DNA from: JAFGDH01 sp964441265
GTDB lineage: Archaea > Aenigmatarchaeota > Aenigmatarchaeia > QMZP01 > QMZT01
Assembly (NCBI GenBank): GCA_964441265.1
Contig: CAYYKJ010000004.1
Coordinates: 62,001-126,000, forward strand
Reading direction: 5' to 3'
DNA: 64,000 nt
Shown here: positions 15,545 to 23,477 of the stretch, piece by piece
Numbering within the stretch: the first letter of the stretch is position 1
Layout of the letters: every line of letters begins with the position of its first letter
Translations under genes and position numbers: made by a program
Notes under the pieces: model-generated
What the model saw: only the letters and a program-made list of their open reading frames with translations
Database searches by the model: none
Told to the model about the DNA's origin: nothing

Positions 15545-16178
15545 CCACGTCAAGTATCTCTGCCGGGCTCCTGACGAAGCAGTCCGGCTTGAACCTGGAG
15601 AGCCGCTCCTCCGAGTGGACCCCGTATGTGGCCGCGGCCGCCCTGACACCGGCGGCCTTGGCTGCCAGTATGTCGGTCTCCATGTCCCCTATGTAAACGG
15701 TCTCTCCGGGGGTCGATCCAAGTTTATCCATACACACGAACAGCTGTGTGGGATCGGGTTTCATCTTGCTCAGGCCGTTGAGCCCGACCACCGCGTCTAT
15801 GTGGCCCCTGACCCCCATCTTCTCCAGCGTCCTTTCTATGTGATCCTGCCAGTTGTTGGAAACTATGCCTATCCTGTACCCGGCCGCCTTCAGGGCGCTG
15901 AGGATCGCCTTTATCCCGGGGAACGGCTTGCTCATGCCCGGCAGTTTACTGCTGTGATCCCTGAATATCTCCAGAGCCCTGCTGACCTTTTCCCTGGTGT
16001 TTATGCCTATCTTCCTGAACAGTTCCCTGTAATCCCCGGCAAAGGCGTCGCCGAACTCCCTCACCGTGGAGGGGATGGTCACGCCCAGCTTTTCGGCTAT
16101 GATCTTGTAGATGTTGTAAACAGAATTCAGCGAATCCACCAGAACGCCGTCGAAATCCAGTATGACCGACTTGACCAT
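15537..16178 (-). CDS. HAD-superfamily hydrolase (phosphoglycolate phosphatase-like)
   Basis: This 213-residue HAD phosphatase has an alpha-helical cap. Motif I is DFDGVLVDS (nucleophile D8, acid D10), motif II IVSNN, motif III KMKPDP and motif IV GDMETD, all intact. Members of this subgroup dephosphorylate phosphoglycolate or small sugar phosphates; the substrate here is not determined. It stands alone between short hypothetical genes. Confidence 0.88.
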   Translation of the reverse strand: MVKSVILDFDGVLVDSLNSVYNIYKIIAEKLGVTIPSTVREFGDAFAGDYRELFRKIGINTREKVSRALEIFRDHSSKLPGMSKPFPGIKAILSALKAAGYRIGIVSNNWQDHIERTLEKMGVRGHIDAVVGLNGLSKMKPDPTQLFVCMDKLGSTPGETVYIGDMETDILAAKAAGVRAAAATYGVHSEERLSRFKPDCFVRSPAEILDVVS

Positions 16179-16278
16179 AAAAACTACTATGTACCGAAGG
16201 GGTTTTTAAAGGTTACGCATGGCGGTTTTTATATGTTTTTTTAAGTTTTACTACAAAAAAATAACACAAGGGGATGAA

Positions 16279-16722
16279 ATGAGACGAGGAAAGAAAGGAT
16301 TCGATGCAGAGGAGTACATAAAGGAGAGGGTAACCCCGCTGGCTGAAAGCGCCTCCTCCCTCGGTAAGTACAAGTCCAAGGTCCTGTACATGATGCAGAG
16401 CGTGCTCGTCAATTACGGGTTGATCGGTCTCCAGTCCTCCGAAAATGAAAGCATGCCTCCTCTTCTCACCGAGGGATTGAAAGACGTCTTCGATTACCAG
16501 GAGGGGAACGTGAGGGAGATACTGGAAGAGACCGCGGAAATCGGTTTTGAGTTCGGAAAGGGCGTAAAGGAGAAACCCACCAGATTCGCGCTGGATTTCG
16601 AAATGCTCATGGAGCCGACCATAACCGCTGCCGGAGGGGATGTGGAAAAATACAGGGCAGCGAACAGAATGATTCCCAATATATCTAAACATATCAGAAA
16701 TCAGGAAATAAACAAGAATTAA
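16279..16722 (+). CDS. Hypothetical protein (147 aa)
   Basis: ATG 16279 is preceded by AAGGGGATGA and, further up, by a TATA-like TTTTATATGTTTT (~16225-16237). The product is mainly helical and acidic, ending in a basic HIRNQEINKN tail. I recognise no family. It lies ahead of another short hypothetical gene and a Nudix hydrolase on the same strand. Confidence 0.6.
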   Translation: MRRGKKGFDAEEYIKERVTPLAESASSLGKYKSKVLYMMQSVLVNYGLIGLQSSENESMPPLLTEGLKDVFDYQEGNVREILEETAEIGFEFGKGVKEKPTRFALDFEMLMEPTITAAGGDVEKYRAANRMIPNISKHIRNQEINKN

Positions 16723-16823
16723 CATTTTCCATCTCAAAACCGGAATATTTTCATATTTCCTGCACCAAAATATCCAATCTTCGTGATAAATATGCCGTAC
16801 AGCAACGGGTTTGACCCGGGAAA

Positions 16824-17315
16824 GTGGCGGAGTCAGAGGTGGCTCCCCTACTGGGGAATTGCCAGAAGATGGGACCATACGAACAAAAGGCGACTGAAAA
16901 GATAATCGGTTTCCTGCACATCTACATCGCATACGGCATTCCCGCGCATGAGGAAAATTTGCTTTCCCCGGGAGGGAAAGGAGAGCATCATCCCAATATC
17001 CCCTCGAAATTCATGAGATCGTTCGGTGGTCATGAGAAGGCCTTTGAGGAATTCTCAAGGGGCATTTCCGGTGAATACGGCCCCCATTTCATGGATACAG
17101 TCAAAGAAGCAAGGACCACTGGTTACAGGATCGGGGGGAATGCCAGCAGGCTCACGACGATACCGGCAACGAAGGTGGAAAAGGCGATATCCATCGCTCT
17201 GCAACGCACAGGTCATGACCATGAGAGTCATATCGCGTCCAACATGGTGGACGAGGACATTTTTTTCCCAGCTCCTGAAACTGGAGATGGGAAGATGAAC
17301 ACGGCGTTATTTTAA
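16824..17315 (+). CDS. Hypothetical protein, start uncertain
   Basis: The frame encodes up to 163 residues rich in His and Gly (PAHEENLLSPGGKGEHHP, SFGGHEKAFEEF, RTGHDHESHIA). No family is recognised. GTG 16824 and ATG 16869 are both possible starts. A 37-codon ATG frame at 16792-16905 overlaps in another phase and is better placed for a leaderless TATA (~16764-16773), so a frameshift or sequencing indel near the 5' end is possible. It is followed closely by the Nudix gene. Confidence 0.5.
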   Translation: MAESEVAPLLGNCQKMGPYEQKATEKIIGFLHIYIAYGIPAHEENLLSPGGKGEHHPNIPSKFMRSFGGHEKAFEEFSRGISGEYGPHFMDTVKEARTTGYRIGGNASRLTTIPATKVEKAISIALQRTGHDHESHIASNMVDEDIFFPAPETGDGKMNTALF

Positions 17316-17341
17316 TTATGCACCCGCGACAAGATATTATC

Positions 17342-18013
17342 ATGGGTGAAACTACCAGGCATTTCGTCTCGAGGGTGTACGCGGTGAAGGAGGGGAAGGT
17401 CCTCCTCATAAAGGGAAAGAAGGGCGGGCAGTGGCTGCCTCCCGGAGGGCACGTGAAAATGGACGAGCTCCCCACCCAGACCGCGGTCAGGGAGGTCATG
17501 GAGGAGACCGGACAGAAGATAGTTCTGAGGTCGGCAAAGAACAAAAAGATCGGCTCGGCCCACATGCTACCCCAGCCGGATCACATGGAGGTCCACGACA
17601 TAAGCGAAGACCACCAGCACATAGCGTTCATATACTTCGCGGAGCTAGGGGAGAAACCCGAGGGAGGGACCAAAGACGGAAGCAGGGAAACCAGGTGGTT
17701 CACCCCGGAGGAGATAGATGCTGAAACCATGAGGGATTCCGTAAAGTTCTTCGCCAAGAAGGCCATAAAGGACATGATCCCGGAGAAGGAGCCGGAGCCC
17801 AGTCCCCCGGTCAAGGAGAAGAAATCGGTGTTATCGAAGATGAAGGAAGGGGCCAAAAAAATGACCGAAAAGGCGAAGAGTGAGCTTAAGAGGGGCGGGG
17901 AGAAGAGCCCGGAAGAGATGCTGGAAGAGCAGAAGTCCGAACTGGAAACCGGGGAGGAAAGAAAGGCAGAGAAGACCCAAGAAGAGACCCCGGAGAAGAG
18001 CGGGGAAAAATAA
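17342..18013 (+). CDS. Nudix hydrolase with charged C-terminal extension
   Basis: The Nudix box is canonical, running from the glycine of GGHVKMDE to AVREVMEETGQ (GX5EX7REUXEEXGU). Nudix enzymes hydrolyse nucleoside diphosphates linked to another moiety; the substrate is unknown. After the ~140-residue domain comes an ~85-residue Lys/Glu-rich tail (including EKEPEPSPPVKEKK), probably disordered or helical, which is unusual for the family and may bind a partner or nucleic acid. I prefer ATG 17342 because a TATA-like TTATTTTAATTA is centred ~29 nt upstream; ATG 17318 is in frame. Confidence 0.85.
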   Translation: MGETTRHFVSRVYAVKEGKVLLIKGKKGGQWLPPGGHVKMDELPTQTAVREVMEETGQKIVLRSAKNKKIGSAHMLPQPDHMEVHDISEDHQHIAFIYFAELGEKPEGGTKDGSRETRWFTPEEIDAETMRDSVKFFAKKAIKDMIPEKEPEPSPPVKEKKSVLSKMKEGAKKMTEKAKSELKRGGEKSPEEMLEEQKSELETGEERKAEKTQEETPEKSGEK

Positions 18014-18042
18014 TTTATTTTTTGCATCCAATATTATACCGA

Positions 18043-18549
18043 ATGGTTTTGTCACAGAGGAAATTTCTCATCGGTGGAATGGATGCGGGTCTTCACACCT
18101 CATTCGCCCTTCTGGATCTCGACGGGAACCTGGTCTCCCTCTCGACCATGCACTCCCCGCGGACGTCCGAAACACTGGTGCGGATGACGGAGACCGGGAG
18201 GGTGGTCGCACTGGCCACCGACAGGACGAGATCCCCGGGGAGCGTTAAGAAGATAGCTTCCTCCATCGCCGCTAAGCTGATACTGCCCTCCAGGAACATG
18301 ACCAGAAAGAAGAAGAGGATTCTCATAAAGGAGCACTTCAACGGAGAGGCGGAGGACATGAGCCTGAACTCCCACGAGAAGGCGTCCCTGGCCTCGGCCA
18401 TATTCGCCTACAGGAGGTTCAGGCCGGGATTCAAGAAGCTCTTCGAGAGGCTGGAAAAGGAAGGGGAAGAGGAGAGATATGAGGAGCTGAAGAAGAAACA
18501 CATTATTTCCAGACTGGAAGAAGAGGGCCGTCTGAAAGGAATACATTAA
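18043..18549 (+). CDS. DUF460-like RuvC/RNase H-fold protein
   Basis: This ~168-residue protein has an N-terminal GGMDAGLHTSFALLDLDGNLVSL that fits the first strands of the RNase H/RuvC fold seen in archaeal DUF460 proteins. The order LATDRTRSP, then VKKIASSIAAKLILPSRN, then a late HEKASLASAIFAYRRF helix matches that domain closely. DUF460 proteins are predicted RNase H-like nucleases without an established role. The C-terminus is a short charged coiled coil; the longer second half of typical DUF460 proteins is absent. A TATA-like TAATTTATTT lies 24-33 nt before ATG 18043. Confidence 0.65.
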   Translation: MVLSQRKFLIGGMDAGLHTSFALLDLDGNLVSLSTMHSPRTSETLVRMTETGRVVALATDRTRSPGSVKKIASSIAAKLILPSRNMTRKKKRILIKEHFNGEAEDMSLNSHEKASLASAIFAYRRFRPGFKKLFERLEKEGEEERYEELKKKHIISRLEEEGRLKGIH

Positions 18550-18576
18550 GGCGGATTTATATCCCTCTCCTGCGGT

Positions 18577-19608
18577 TCACCACCACTTCTTAAGGCCAAG
18601 CGCCTGGTCTGTCATCCTCACGCTTTCCATGGGATCTTCTGTGGCACCTGTCATGGCCCTTATGCAGTCCACGTTCTCCGGGACTATGTCGCTCTCCTGG
18701 TGTATGGCCTGGAAGTAGAACAGCTCCTTCCCGTTGACCACGTTCACGCTCTCCTTCCACACGGCTATCTCGTTGAGGTCGCTCCTCTTCCTCCCCATGT
18801 CCCTGGCGTACTCCATGACCCTTCCGGTGGAGGTGATCCCGTCGGCGTTGGTGACAAGGAGTATCCTGGGGGCCTTCTCCAGCAGTCCGGCTATCTCCTC
18901 CGAAGAGGAGTCCTTGGAAAGGTTGACGTTGACGGCGTGGAGGTGCATTATGGTGGTGGGAACCTTGACCGCCGTGGTGACGATGTCCAGCCCCTTCAAA
19001 ACAGTCTGCACGTCCGGTCCGTGGTGGGACGGTATGGTGGGAGGATCGGGAACTATGGCGTTCACAGGACCTTTTTTATCGTCCCGGGGATCGGGACCTC
19101 TCCTTATCATGACCGCCCTCACGTTACGGATTCCCACACCGTTGTTTATGGTGCTCAGGGTCCGGGCCAGCCCGGTTGTGTTGCAGGAGACCACCCGGAC
19201 GTAATCCTTTCCCAGGGCCTCTTTGTAGTTGGCGAGGGCGCTGAAGGAGGTCCCTGTAACGTGGTGCTTTTCACCTCCCTGAAATATGGCCTTCATCTTG
19301 CTGGGGGCGTATAACTTGTCCTTATTATCCGCGCCAACCTTGTTGGGGGTGCAGTCCACGATTATGTCGCAGTCCTGTATTAGATCATGTATGGTCCCGT
19401 GTGTCTTCAGGCCCGCATCGGTGAATACCTGGAGGTTCTCCTTGTTGTTGGCGAACAGGGGGAAGTTGTTCCTCACCGCCATGGCCGCCTCGAAGGTGGG
19501 GCGGGTCTTCACGACACCCGCCACCTCCATGTCCTTCTGGAGGGCAACCGCATCGGCCACCCTCTTACCTACGGTTCCGTAACCGTTTATTCCTACCCTT
19601 ATCATCAT
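18577..19608 (-). CDS. Type II glyceraldehyde-3-phosphate dehydrogenase (phosphorylating, archaeal)
   Basis: This 343-residue archaeal-type GAPDH makes or consumes 1,3-bisphosphoglycerate with NAD(P). It has a Rossmann GINGYGTVGKRVADA, catalytic C142 in VSCNTTGL and the archaeal RRGPDPRDDKKGPVNAIVPDP segment with HHGPD. Length and order match the type II family, which is found in archaea rather than bacteria. Its start overlaps the 3' end of the phosphoglycerate kinase gene by 4 bp (ATGA), so the two consecutive glycolytic/gluconeogenic enzymes are made from one message. Confidence 0.96.
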   Translation of the reverse strand: MMIRVGINGYGTVGKRVADAVALQKDMEVAGVVKTRPTFEAAMAVRNNFPLFANNKENLQVFTDAGLKTHGTIHDLIQDCDIIVDCTPNKVGADNKDKLYAPSKMKAIFQGGEKHHVTGTSFSALANYKEALGKDYVRVVSCNTTGLARTLSTINNGVGIRNVRAVMIRRGPDPRDDKKGPVNAIVPDPPTIPSHHGPDVQTVLKGLDIVTTAVKVPTTIMHLHAVNVNLSKDSSSEEIAGLLEKAPRILLVTNADGITSTGRVMEYARDMGRKRSDLNEIAVWKESVNVVNGKELFYFQAIHQESDIVPENVDCIRAMTGATEDPMESVRMTDQALGLKKWW

Positions 19609-20765
19609 ACCACCTCTTCAAATTTAAGCAGGGAATCCCTGAGCGCATCTATGGCGGGAAGCGTTCCGTTGGCCAGGAAGTTCAAAAACGCCCCTCCCCC
19701 GGTGGAAACGTGTGTGAACCGGTCGGCGACGTTGAACTTCCCCGCAGCGAAGGCGGAATCCCCCCCGCCGACCAGGGTGATGACGTCCAGCTTTGATATG
19801 AATTCGGCCAGCTCCCTCGTACCCCTCTCGTACGATTTCTTCTCGAAAAGCCCCATGGGACCCGCCCACACGACCGTCCTGGCCTTTCCCAGGACCTTCT
19901 CGTATTCCTTTATGGTCTCCGGACCGATATCCAGGGCCATGTGATCCGCCGGTATGGAATCTGCGCTTACCACCCCAGCAGATTCGTTCTCTTCCGCGTT
20001 CCTGTTGATGACGAAATCCTTCGGGAGAACTATCTTGTCGCTGTCCAGTATGCTCTTCATGAACTTCTTCGTCTTCGGGTCGAGCCATTTGGCGTCGAAT
20101 TTGGAATTCCCCGTTTCCAATCCCTTCAGGTTGAGTAAAATGAATGCCAGCCCGCCGCCGATAAGTATTTTGTCGGCCTTCCTGTGGAGCGTCTTGAGGG
20201 CGTTCAGCTTGTCCGCCTTCACACCGCCCAGCAGCGCCACGAAGGGCCTTTCCGGATTTTCCACCGCCCTCCTTATTTCCTCCACCTCTTTCCTGAGGCA
20301 GAACCCCCCTGCGCCGGGCAGCCTGGATGGGACGCCGACCATGGAGGCGTGCTCCCTGTGGCAGACGGAAAAGCACTCGTTGACGTAGGCGTCGCCCAGG
20401 GAGGCGAGCTCGTCCACGAAATCGTCGTCGTTCTTCTCCTCCCCTGGATGGAATCTCAGGTTGTCGAGAAACACCATGTCCCCGGGCTCCATCCGGTCTA
20501 TCCTCTCCCTGACCTCTTTCCCTGTTATGCCGTCCAGCTTGTCGATTTTTCTGAACATGAACCTGGAGAGCCGCTCCGAGACCCTGTCCGTGGTCAGGTG
20601 GTCTACCTTCCTGCCCCCGGGCCTGCCTATGTGGAGCATGAGAATCACCTTGGCCTTCCTGTCCACCAGGTGCTGTATGGTGGGTATGCAGGAAACTACC
20701 CTGGAGTCGTCAAGTATGTTGCCTTCTTTGTCAACAGAAACATCCATGCCTACCCGGACGAGCAC
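19605..20765 (-). CDS. pgk: Phosphoglycerate kinase
   Basis: This ~386-residue bilobed kinase interconverts 1,3-bisphosphoglycerate and 3-phosphoglycerate with ADP/ATP. It has LLGGVKADK, GPMGLFEKKSYERGT and VGGGDSAFA near the C-terminal nucleotide site, and MLHIGRPGG and LDNLRFHPGEE near the 3-PG site. The standard start GTG 20765 is too late: in-frame codons upstream (from 20801) encode LEDLDVEGKR, the normal family N-terminus, yet no ATG, GTG or TTG is in frame before a stop at about 20858. The real start may be ATT 20801 or another rare codon. A TATAAA-like box lies at ~20855-20860. Operon with GAPDH. Confidence 0.93.
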   Translation of the reverse strand: MLVRVGMDVSVDKEGNILDDSRVVSCIPTIQHLVDRKAKVILMLHIGRPGGRKVDHLTTDRVSERLSRFMFRKIDKLDGITGKEVRERIDRMEPGDMVFLDNLRFHPGEEKNDDDFVDELASLGDAYVNECFSVCHREHASMVGVPSRLPGAGGFCLRKEVEEIRRAVENPERPFVALLGGVKADKLNALKTLHRKADKILIGGGLAFILLNLKGLETGNSKFDAKWLDPKTKKFMKSILDSDKIVLPKDFVINRNAEENESAGVVSADSIPADHMALDIGPETIKEYEKVLGKARTVVWAGPMGLFEKKSYERGTRELAEFISKLDVITLVGGGDSAFAAGKFNVADRFTHVSTGGGAFLNFLANGTLPAIDALRDSLLKFEEVV

Positions 20766-20913
20766 CCTCTTCCCCTCGACATCCAGATCCTCCAGATCAA
20801 TAAAGCCGTTATGCGTGCAATCACCCGGTTTTTCACAGTATGATGAAGTATTACTTTATATTATTGAGGGGAAAGCTTTTAAAGATACTCATAACGGCGT
20901 TATCCGCGCAGAA

Positions 20914-21207
20914 TCAGAGTCCCATTTTCTTCCTGGCTTCCGGGCTCATCTTTTCCGGAGTCCACGGAGGATCGAAAACCAGCTCCACGATCACGTTCTT
21001 CCCGAACCTGTCCTTCAGGGTACTCTCCACCCCGGAAGTGAACATCGCATGCATGGGGCAGCCCGGTGTGGTCAGCGTCATCCTCACAGTGATCACCTTC
21101 TTCCCGATCTTCACATCGTATATGAAGCCCATGTCCACTATGTTTATCCCCACATCGGGGTCGACTATCTGCTTGAGAGCAGAGAGGACGTCTTCCTTTG
21201 TCACCAT
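20914..21207 (-). CDS. DUF59 / MIP18-family iron-sulfur cluster assembly protein
   Basis: This 97-residue protein starts with EDVLSALKQIVDPDVGINIVDMGFIYDV, the family signature, and has the conserved cysteine in TLTTPGCPM. Members (PaaD, SufT, MIP18) help deliver Fe-S clusters to target proteins. It stands alone upstream of the PGK operon on the same strand, and no suf genes are nearby. The Phe/Pro-rich WTPEKMSPEARKKMGL ending is also usual in this family. Confidence 0.9.
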   Translation of the reverse strand: MVTKEDVLSALKQIVDPDVGINIVDMGFIYDVKIGKKVITVRMTLTTPGCPMHAMFTSGVESTLKDRFGKNVIVELVFDPPWTPEKMSPEARKKMGL

Positions 21208-21304
21208 CGAAACACCTGATTAGAACTGGTGGCGGGGGTATTTAAGCTTCATGTCCGACGTGTCTTGTTTGAAAGATAAAAATCTTTGCATAATCGATTG
21301 TATT

Positions 21305-21616
21305 ATGAACATGAGTGAATGCAGAAAGCAAAACGAACTGTTTACCTCGGATAAATACCAGCCCATAGACCTGAACGGCGTCATGGATCTCATAGATTTT
21401 CACATGGGAGATTACAGAACTAATTTCTCTAATTCCTCCAAAACGTTTTACAAAAATAGAATGAAGAAACCGCACAGGACAGTCAAAAACAGCGGAATGA
21501 GCAGATCTGAAAAATTCTCTGCCCACAGGAAGATATTAAAAAAACAATTGTCTGATTACGCACTGAACAGACTCACCGACATCCTGGATTTTATCCAGAG
21601 GCTTTATTATTATTAG
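21305..21616 (+). CDS. Hypothetical protein (103 aa), AT-rich
   Basis: ATG 21305 is favoured because ATAAAAAT at ~21277 is ~28 nt upstream; an in-frame ATG at 21251 would lie only 10 nt after another TATA-like TATTTAAG (~21239). The product is polar and basic, with a helical C-terminal half (LKKQLSDYALNRLTDILDF). Composition is more AT-rich than the flanking genes. No family recognised. Confidence 0.5.
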   Translation: MNMSECRKQNELFTSDKYQPIDLNGVMDLIDFHMGDYRTNFSNSSKTFYKNRMKKPHRTVKNSGMSRSEKFSAHRKILKKQLSDYALNRLTDILDFIQRLYYY

Positions 21617-21669
21617 CGGACACCGGACAAATCAAAAGCCAACAAAAAAATTGACATTTTATAAATAGT

Positions 21670-22002
21670 TCATTCTAAATCACAGGTCTTGTACCCTGCC
21701 CGTTTCGGGAAGCGCTTGTTATCCAAAAGCGTGTTTATTCGCCTGTCAAGCAATTCCACATCCCTGTAAAAACCGGGATCGCCCATATCCTCGCCGGGCG
21801 GGGCGGCGAGAATCAACGACCTGATATCCCCCTGAACCTTCCGCAGGTATTCCCCCGGCGGGTTAATCATCCACTTGACCCTCCCGAAAGCTCTTCTGTA
21901 AACCTTTTCAATTCTCCTTACGTCCAGGAAATAATTTCGCAGAATGCCTTTCGCCTGCTCCTCGCTCATTTTCCTGCCGGGAGAGAGTCCCTTTATCAGC
22001 AT
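21670..22002 (-). CDS. Hypothetical helical protein (110 aa)
   Basis: This basic helical protein (ILRNYFLDVRRIEKVYRRAF, LLDRRINTLLDNKRF) begins 4 bp after the stop of the next upstream minus-strand gene, so the two form a pair. No family recognised. It belongs to a run of short minus-strand genes from 21.7 to 23.4 kb. Confidence 0.55.
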   Translation of the reverse strand: MLIKGLSPGRKMSEEQAKGILRNYFLDVRRIEKVYRRAFGRVKWMINPPGEYLRKVQGDIRSLILAAPPGEDMGDPGFYRDVELLDRRINTLLDNKRFPKRAGYKTCDLE

Positions 22003-22006
22003 GTTT

Positions 22007-22357
22007 CTACAGCTCCTGATAGAATTCCGAAAATCCGCGGGGCAGTTCGATTCCGATTTTCTCGCCTGTGATGGTTTCTGCGGTCTTCCCGCCCCTTTTG
22101 ACGCTGCCGATCATCATGAGCCCATCGTCCTCATTCTTCAGAACTTTTTCCATTTCGGGGTGATCCAGAACATGAAATTCTTTGAAGGACAACTTCCTCC
22201 TGCTATCATAATCTGTCATATTACTGGTGGGGGTGGCCAACAAGACCGGAACCCCTACGTTGTCGACGGCTCCCAGATAGAATTTTCCCGCCCCGTCCGG
22301 AGGAATTTCCAGATACAGGTCTCCTATCCCGTGAAGTTTTGGTTTACCCACTGACAT
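22007..22357 (-). CDS. Hypothetical protein (116 aa)
   Basis: ATG 22357 begins MSVGKPKLHGIGDLYLEI; upstream codons run through an AT-rich promoter stretch (~22358-22385). The sequence alternates short strands with glycine turns (GAGKFYLGAVDNVGVPVLLA), suggesting a small all-beta domain, with a charged C-terminal part. It is followed after 4 bp by the 110-residue gene. Function unknown. Confidence 0.55.
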   Translation of the reverse strand: MSVGKPKLHGIGDLYLEIPPDGAGKFYLGAVDNVGVPVLLATPTSNMTDYDSRRKLSFKEFHVLDHPEMEKVLKNEDDGLMMIGSVKRGGKTAETITGEKIGIELPRGFSEFYQEL

Positions 22358-22459
22358 TATATTATTTACCACTTCAAAGTATTTAAAAGTTGGCTACTTG
22401 GACTGATCGCTTTGGTTAATTGGTTATTGGGCAACGCCAGAAAGGCGCATGATTAAAGT

Positions 22460-22843
22460 TTAGCTTTTCCCGGCGCCTTGCTCGTACCTGACTTCGCTCT
22501 CCCCGATTTCCCTGATTTCTCTGGAATCAAAGACCATGAAAAACCGGACCGGCTTGCCCTCGTTTTCGGCCAGCTTTATCTCATCGGCCACGCCGTCGCT
22601 GACCGGACCGAAAACCCAGAACTCATCAGCGCGTTTTATTATGCTCGCGTTGGCCTCGTAGAACCTCCCCCTCTCCACCGTATCCAGAAGGAAATAATCG
22701 AAGAGCATGAAAGGGTTCACAGGAACCTTGCCCTGCCCGAGAACGAACCTGCTTATGTGGGTCTTGAAATAAGCCGTCTTCTTGGACATGGCCGTGTAGA
22801 CCAGGGGCATCTCATCCGCCATGAGAATAAACTGCCCAGACAA
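22460..22843 (-). CDS. Nucleoside 2-deoxyribosyltransferase-like (DUF4406/DUF7768-type) protein
   Basis: This 127-residue protein has an N-terminal PLVYTAMSKKTAYFKTHISRFVL and a later IIKRADEFWVFGPVSDGVADEIKLAENEGKPVRFFMVFD. These match the fold of small nucleoside 2-deoxyribosyltransferase-like proteins, in which a Rossmann-like sheet ends in a 'WVFG...S.G...EI..A...G.PVR' segment. Such proteins are often found in phages and defence loci; their substrates are mostly unknown. Here it sits among short hypothetical genes. The fold assignment is by pattern only. Confidence 0.6.
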   Translation of the reverse strand: MSGQFILMADEMPLVYTAMSKKTAYFKTHISRFVLGQGKVPVNPFMLFDYFLLDTVERGRFYEANASIIKRADEFWVFGPVSDGVADEIKLAENEGKPVRFFMVFDSREIREIGESEVRYEQGAGKS

Positions 22844-22863
22844 TTAATAAAATTTCTCATGAA

Positions 22864-23076
22864 CTATGGGCTTATTACCCATTTAGTAAAATCCCCGATA
22901 TAATCCCGGGGTTTAAGGCCCTTCCCGGATCCGTTAGATTTCGGATAATAGGGAATTTCGAATAAACCGCCTTCTCCTATGTACACACCGACAGTAATTT
23001 TGCCGTCCATATCTCCGACCGCTTCTGAAAACTTGTCCGGTCCGATTCCCATTATATTTCTTTTCTTGTGTTCCAT
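22864..23076 (-). CDS. Small hypothetical protein (70 aa), paralogue of the next gene
   Basis: ATG 23076 gives MEHKKRNIMGIGPDKFSEAVG...; a TATA-like TTTATATTT ~26 nt upstream supports a leaderless start there. The pattern G-x-[DE]-x-FS-x-AV, GKI-[TS]-V, Y-x-P, KP-x-D, KW is shared with the 72-residue product of 23159-23377, so the two are likely diverged tandem duplicates of a small beta-rich domain. Function unknown. Confidence 0.5.
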   Translation of the reverse strand: MEHKKRNIMGIGPDKFSEAVGDMDGKITVGVYIGEGGLFEIPYYPKSNGSGKGLKPRDYIGDFTKWVISP

Positions 23077-23158
23077 ATTATATTTATTGGTATCGGGGAA
23101 ATATAAAGGCCATGGTTTTGTCACTATTAAGGAGATAATCGGTCTATTTCTGGGATTT

Positions 23159-23377
23159 TCATAAGTTTAGAGTCCATTTTACGTTTCCGTCGATGAGATC
23201 AGAAGGCTTATAGGCCGACTCGGTTCCGCCCATGTCCGTCAGCAGTTCGCCCCTTTCAGGGTCATAAACGAAATTGAAGCTCTCCCCATACATACGCAAC
23301 CAAACGCTGATTTTTCCGGGACCTTCAACCGCTCCTGAGAAGGATTCCACCCCGTAACCGCTGAGAACACCACCCAT
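23159..23377 (-). CDS. Small hypothetical protein (72 aa), paralogue of the previous gene
   Basis: The product begins MGGVLSGYGVESFSGAVEGPGKISVWLRMYGESFNFVYDP and ends with KPSDLIDGNVKWTLNL. The shared spacing of FS-AV, GKI-V, F..Y.P, KP.D and KW with the preceding 70-residue protein indicates common descent. It is predicted to be mostly beta strands. It is divergent from the CNNM/CorC-like gene. Confidence 0.5.
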   Translation of the reverse strand: MGGVLSGYGVESFSGAVEGPGKISVWLRMYGESFNFVYDPERGELLTDMGGTESAYKPSDLIDGNVKWTLNL

Positions 23378-23477
23378 AACCTTATTTGTTGAATGAAAAA
23401 TTTAAGTGGGCACTGAACCAGAAATTGGAGAGCAATCTAATAAGCAACCGATACAATTATTTTCCAAGGTGATCAGG

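Noticed and set aside
20184..20843. 219-codon plus-strand frame opposite pgk
   Set aside because: Antisense of phosphoglycerate kinase; its start coincides with no promoter.
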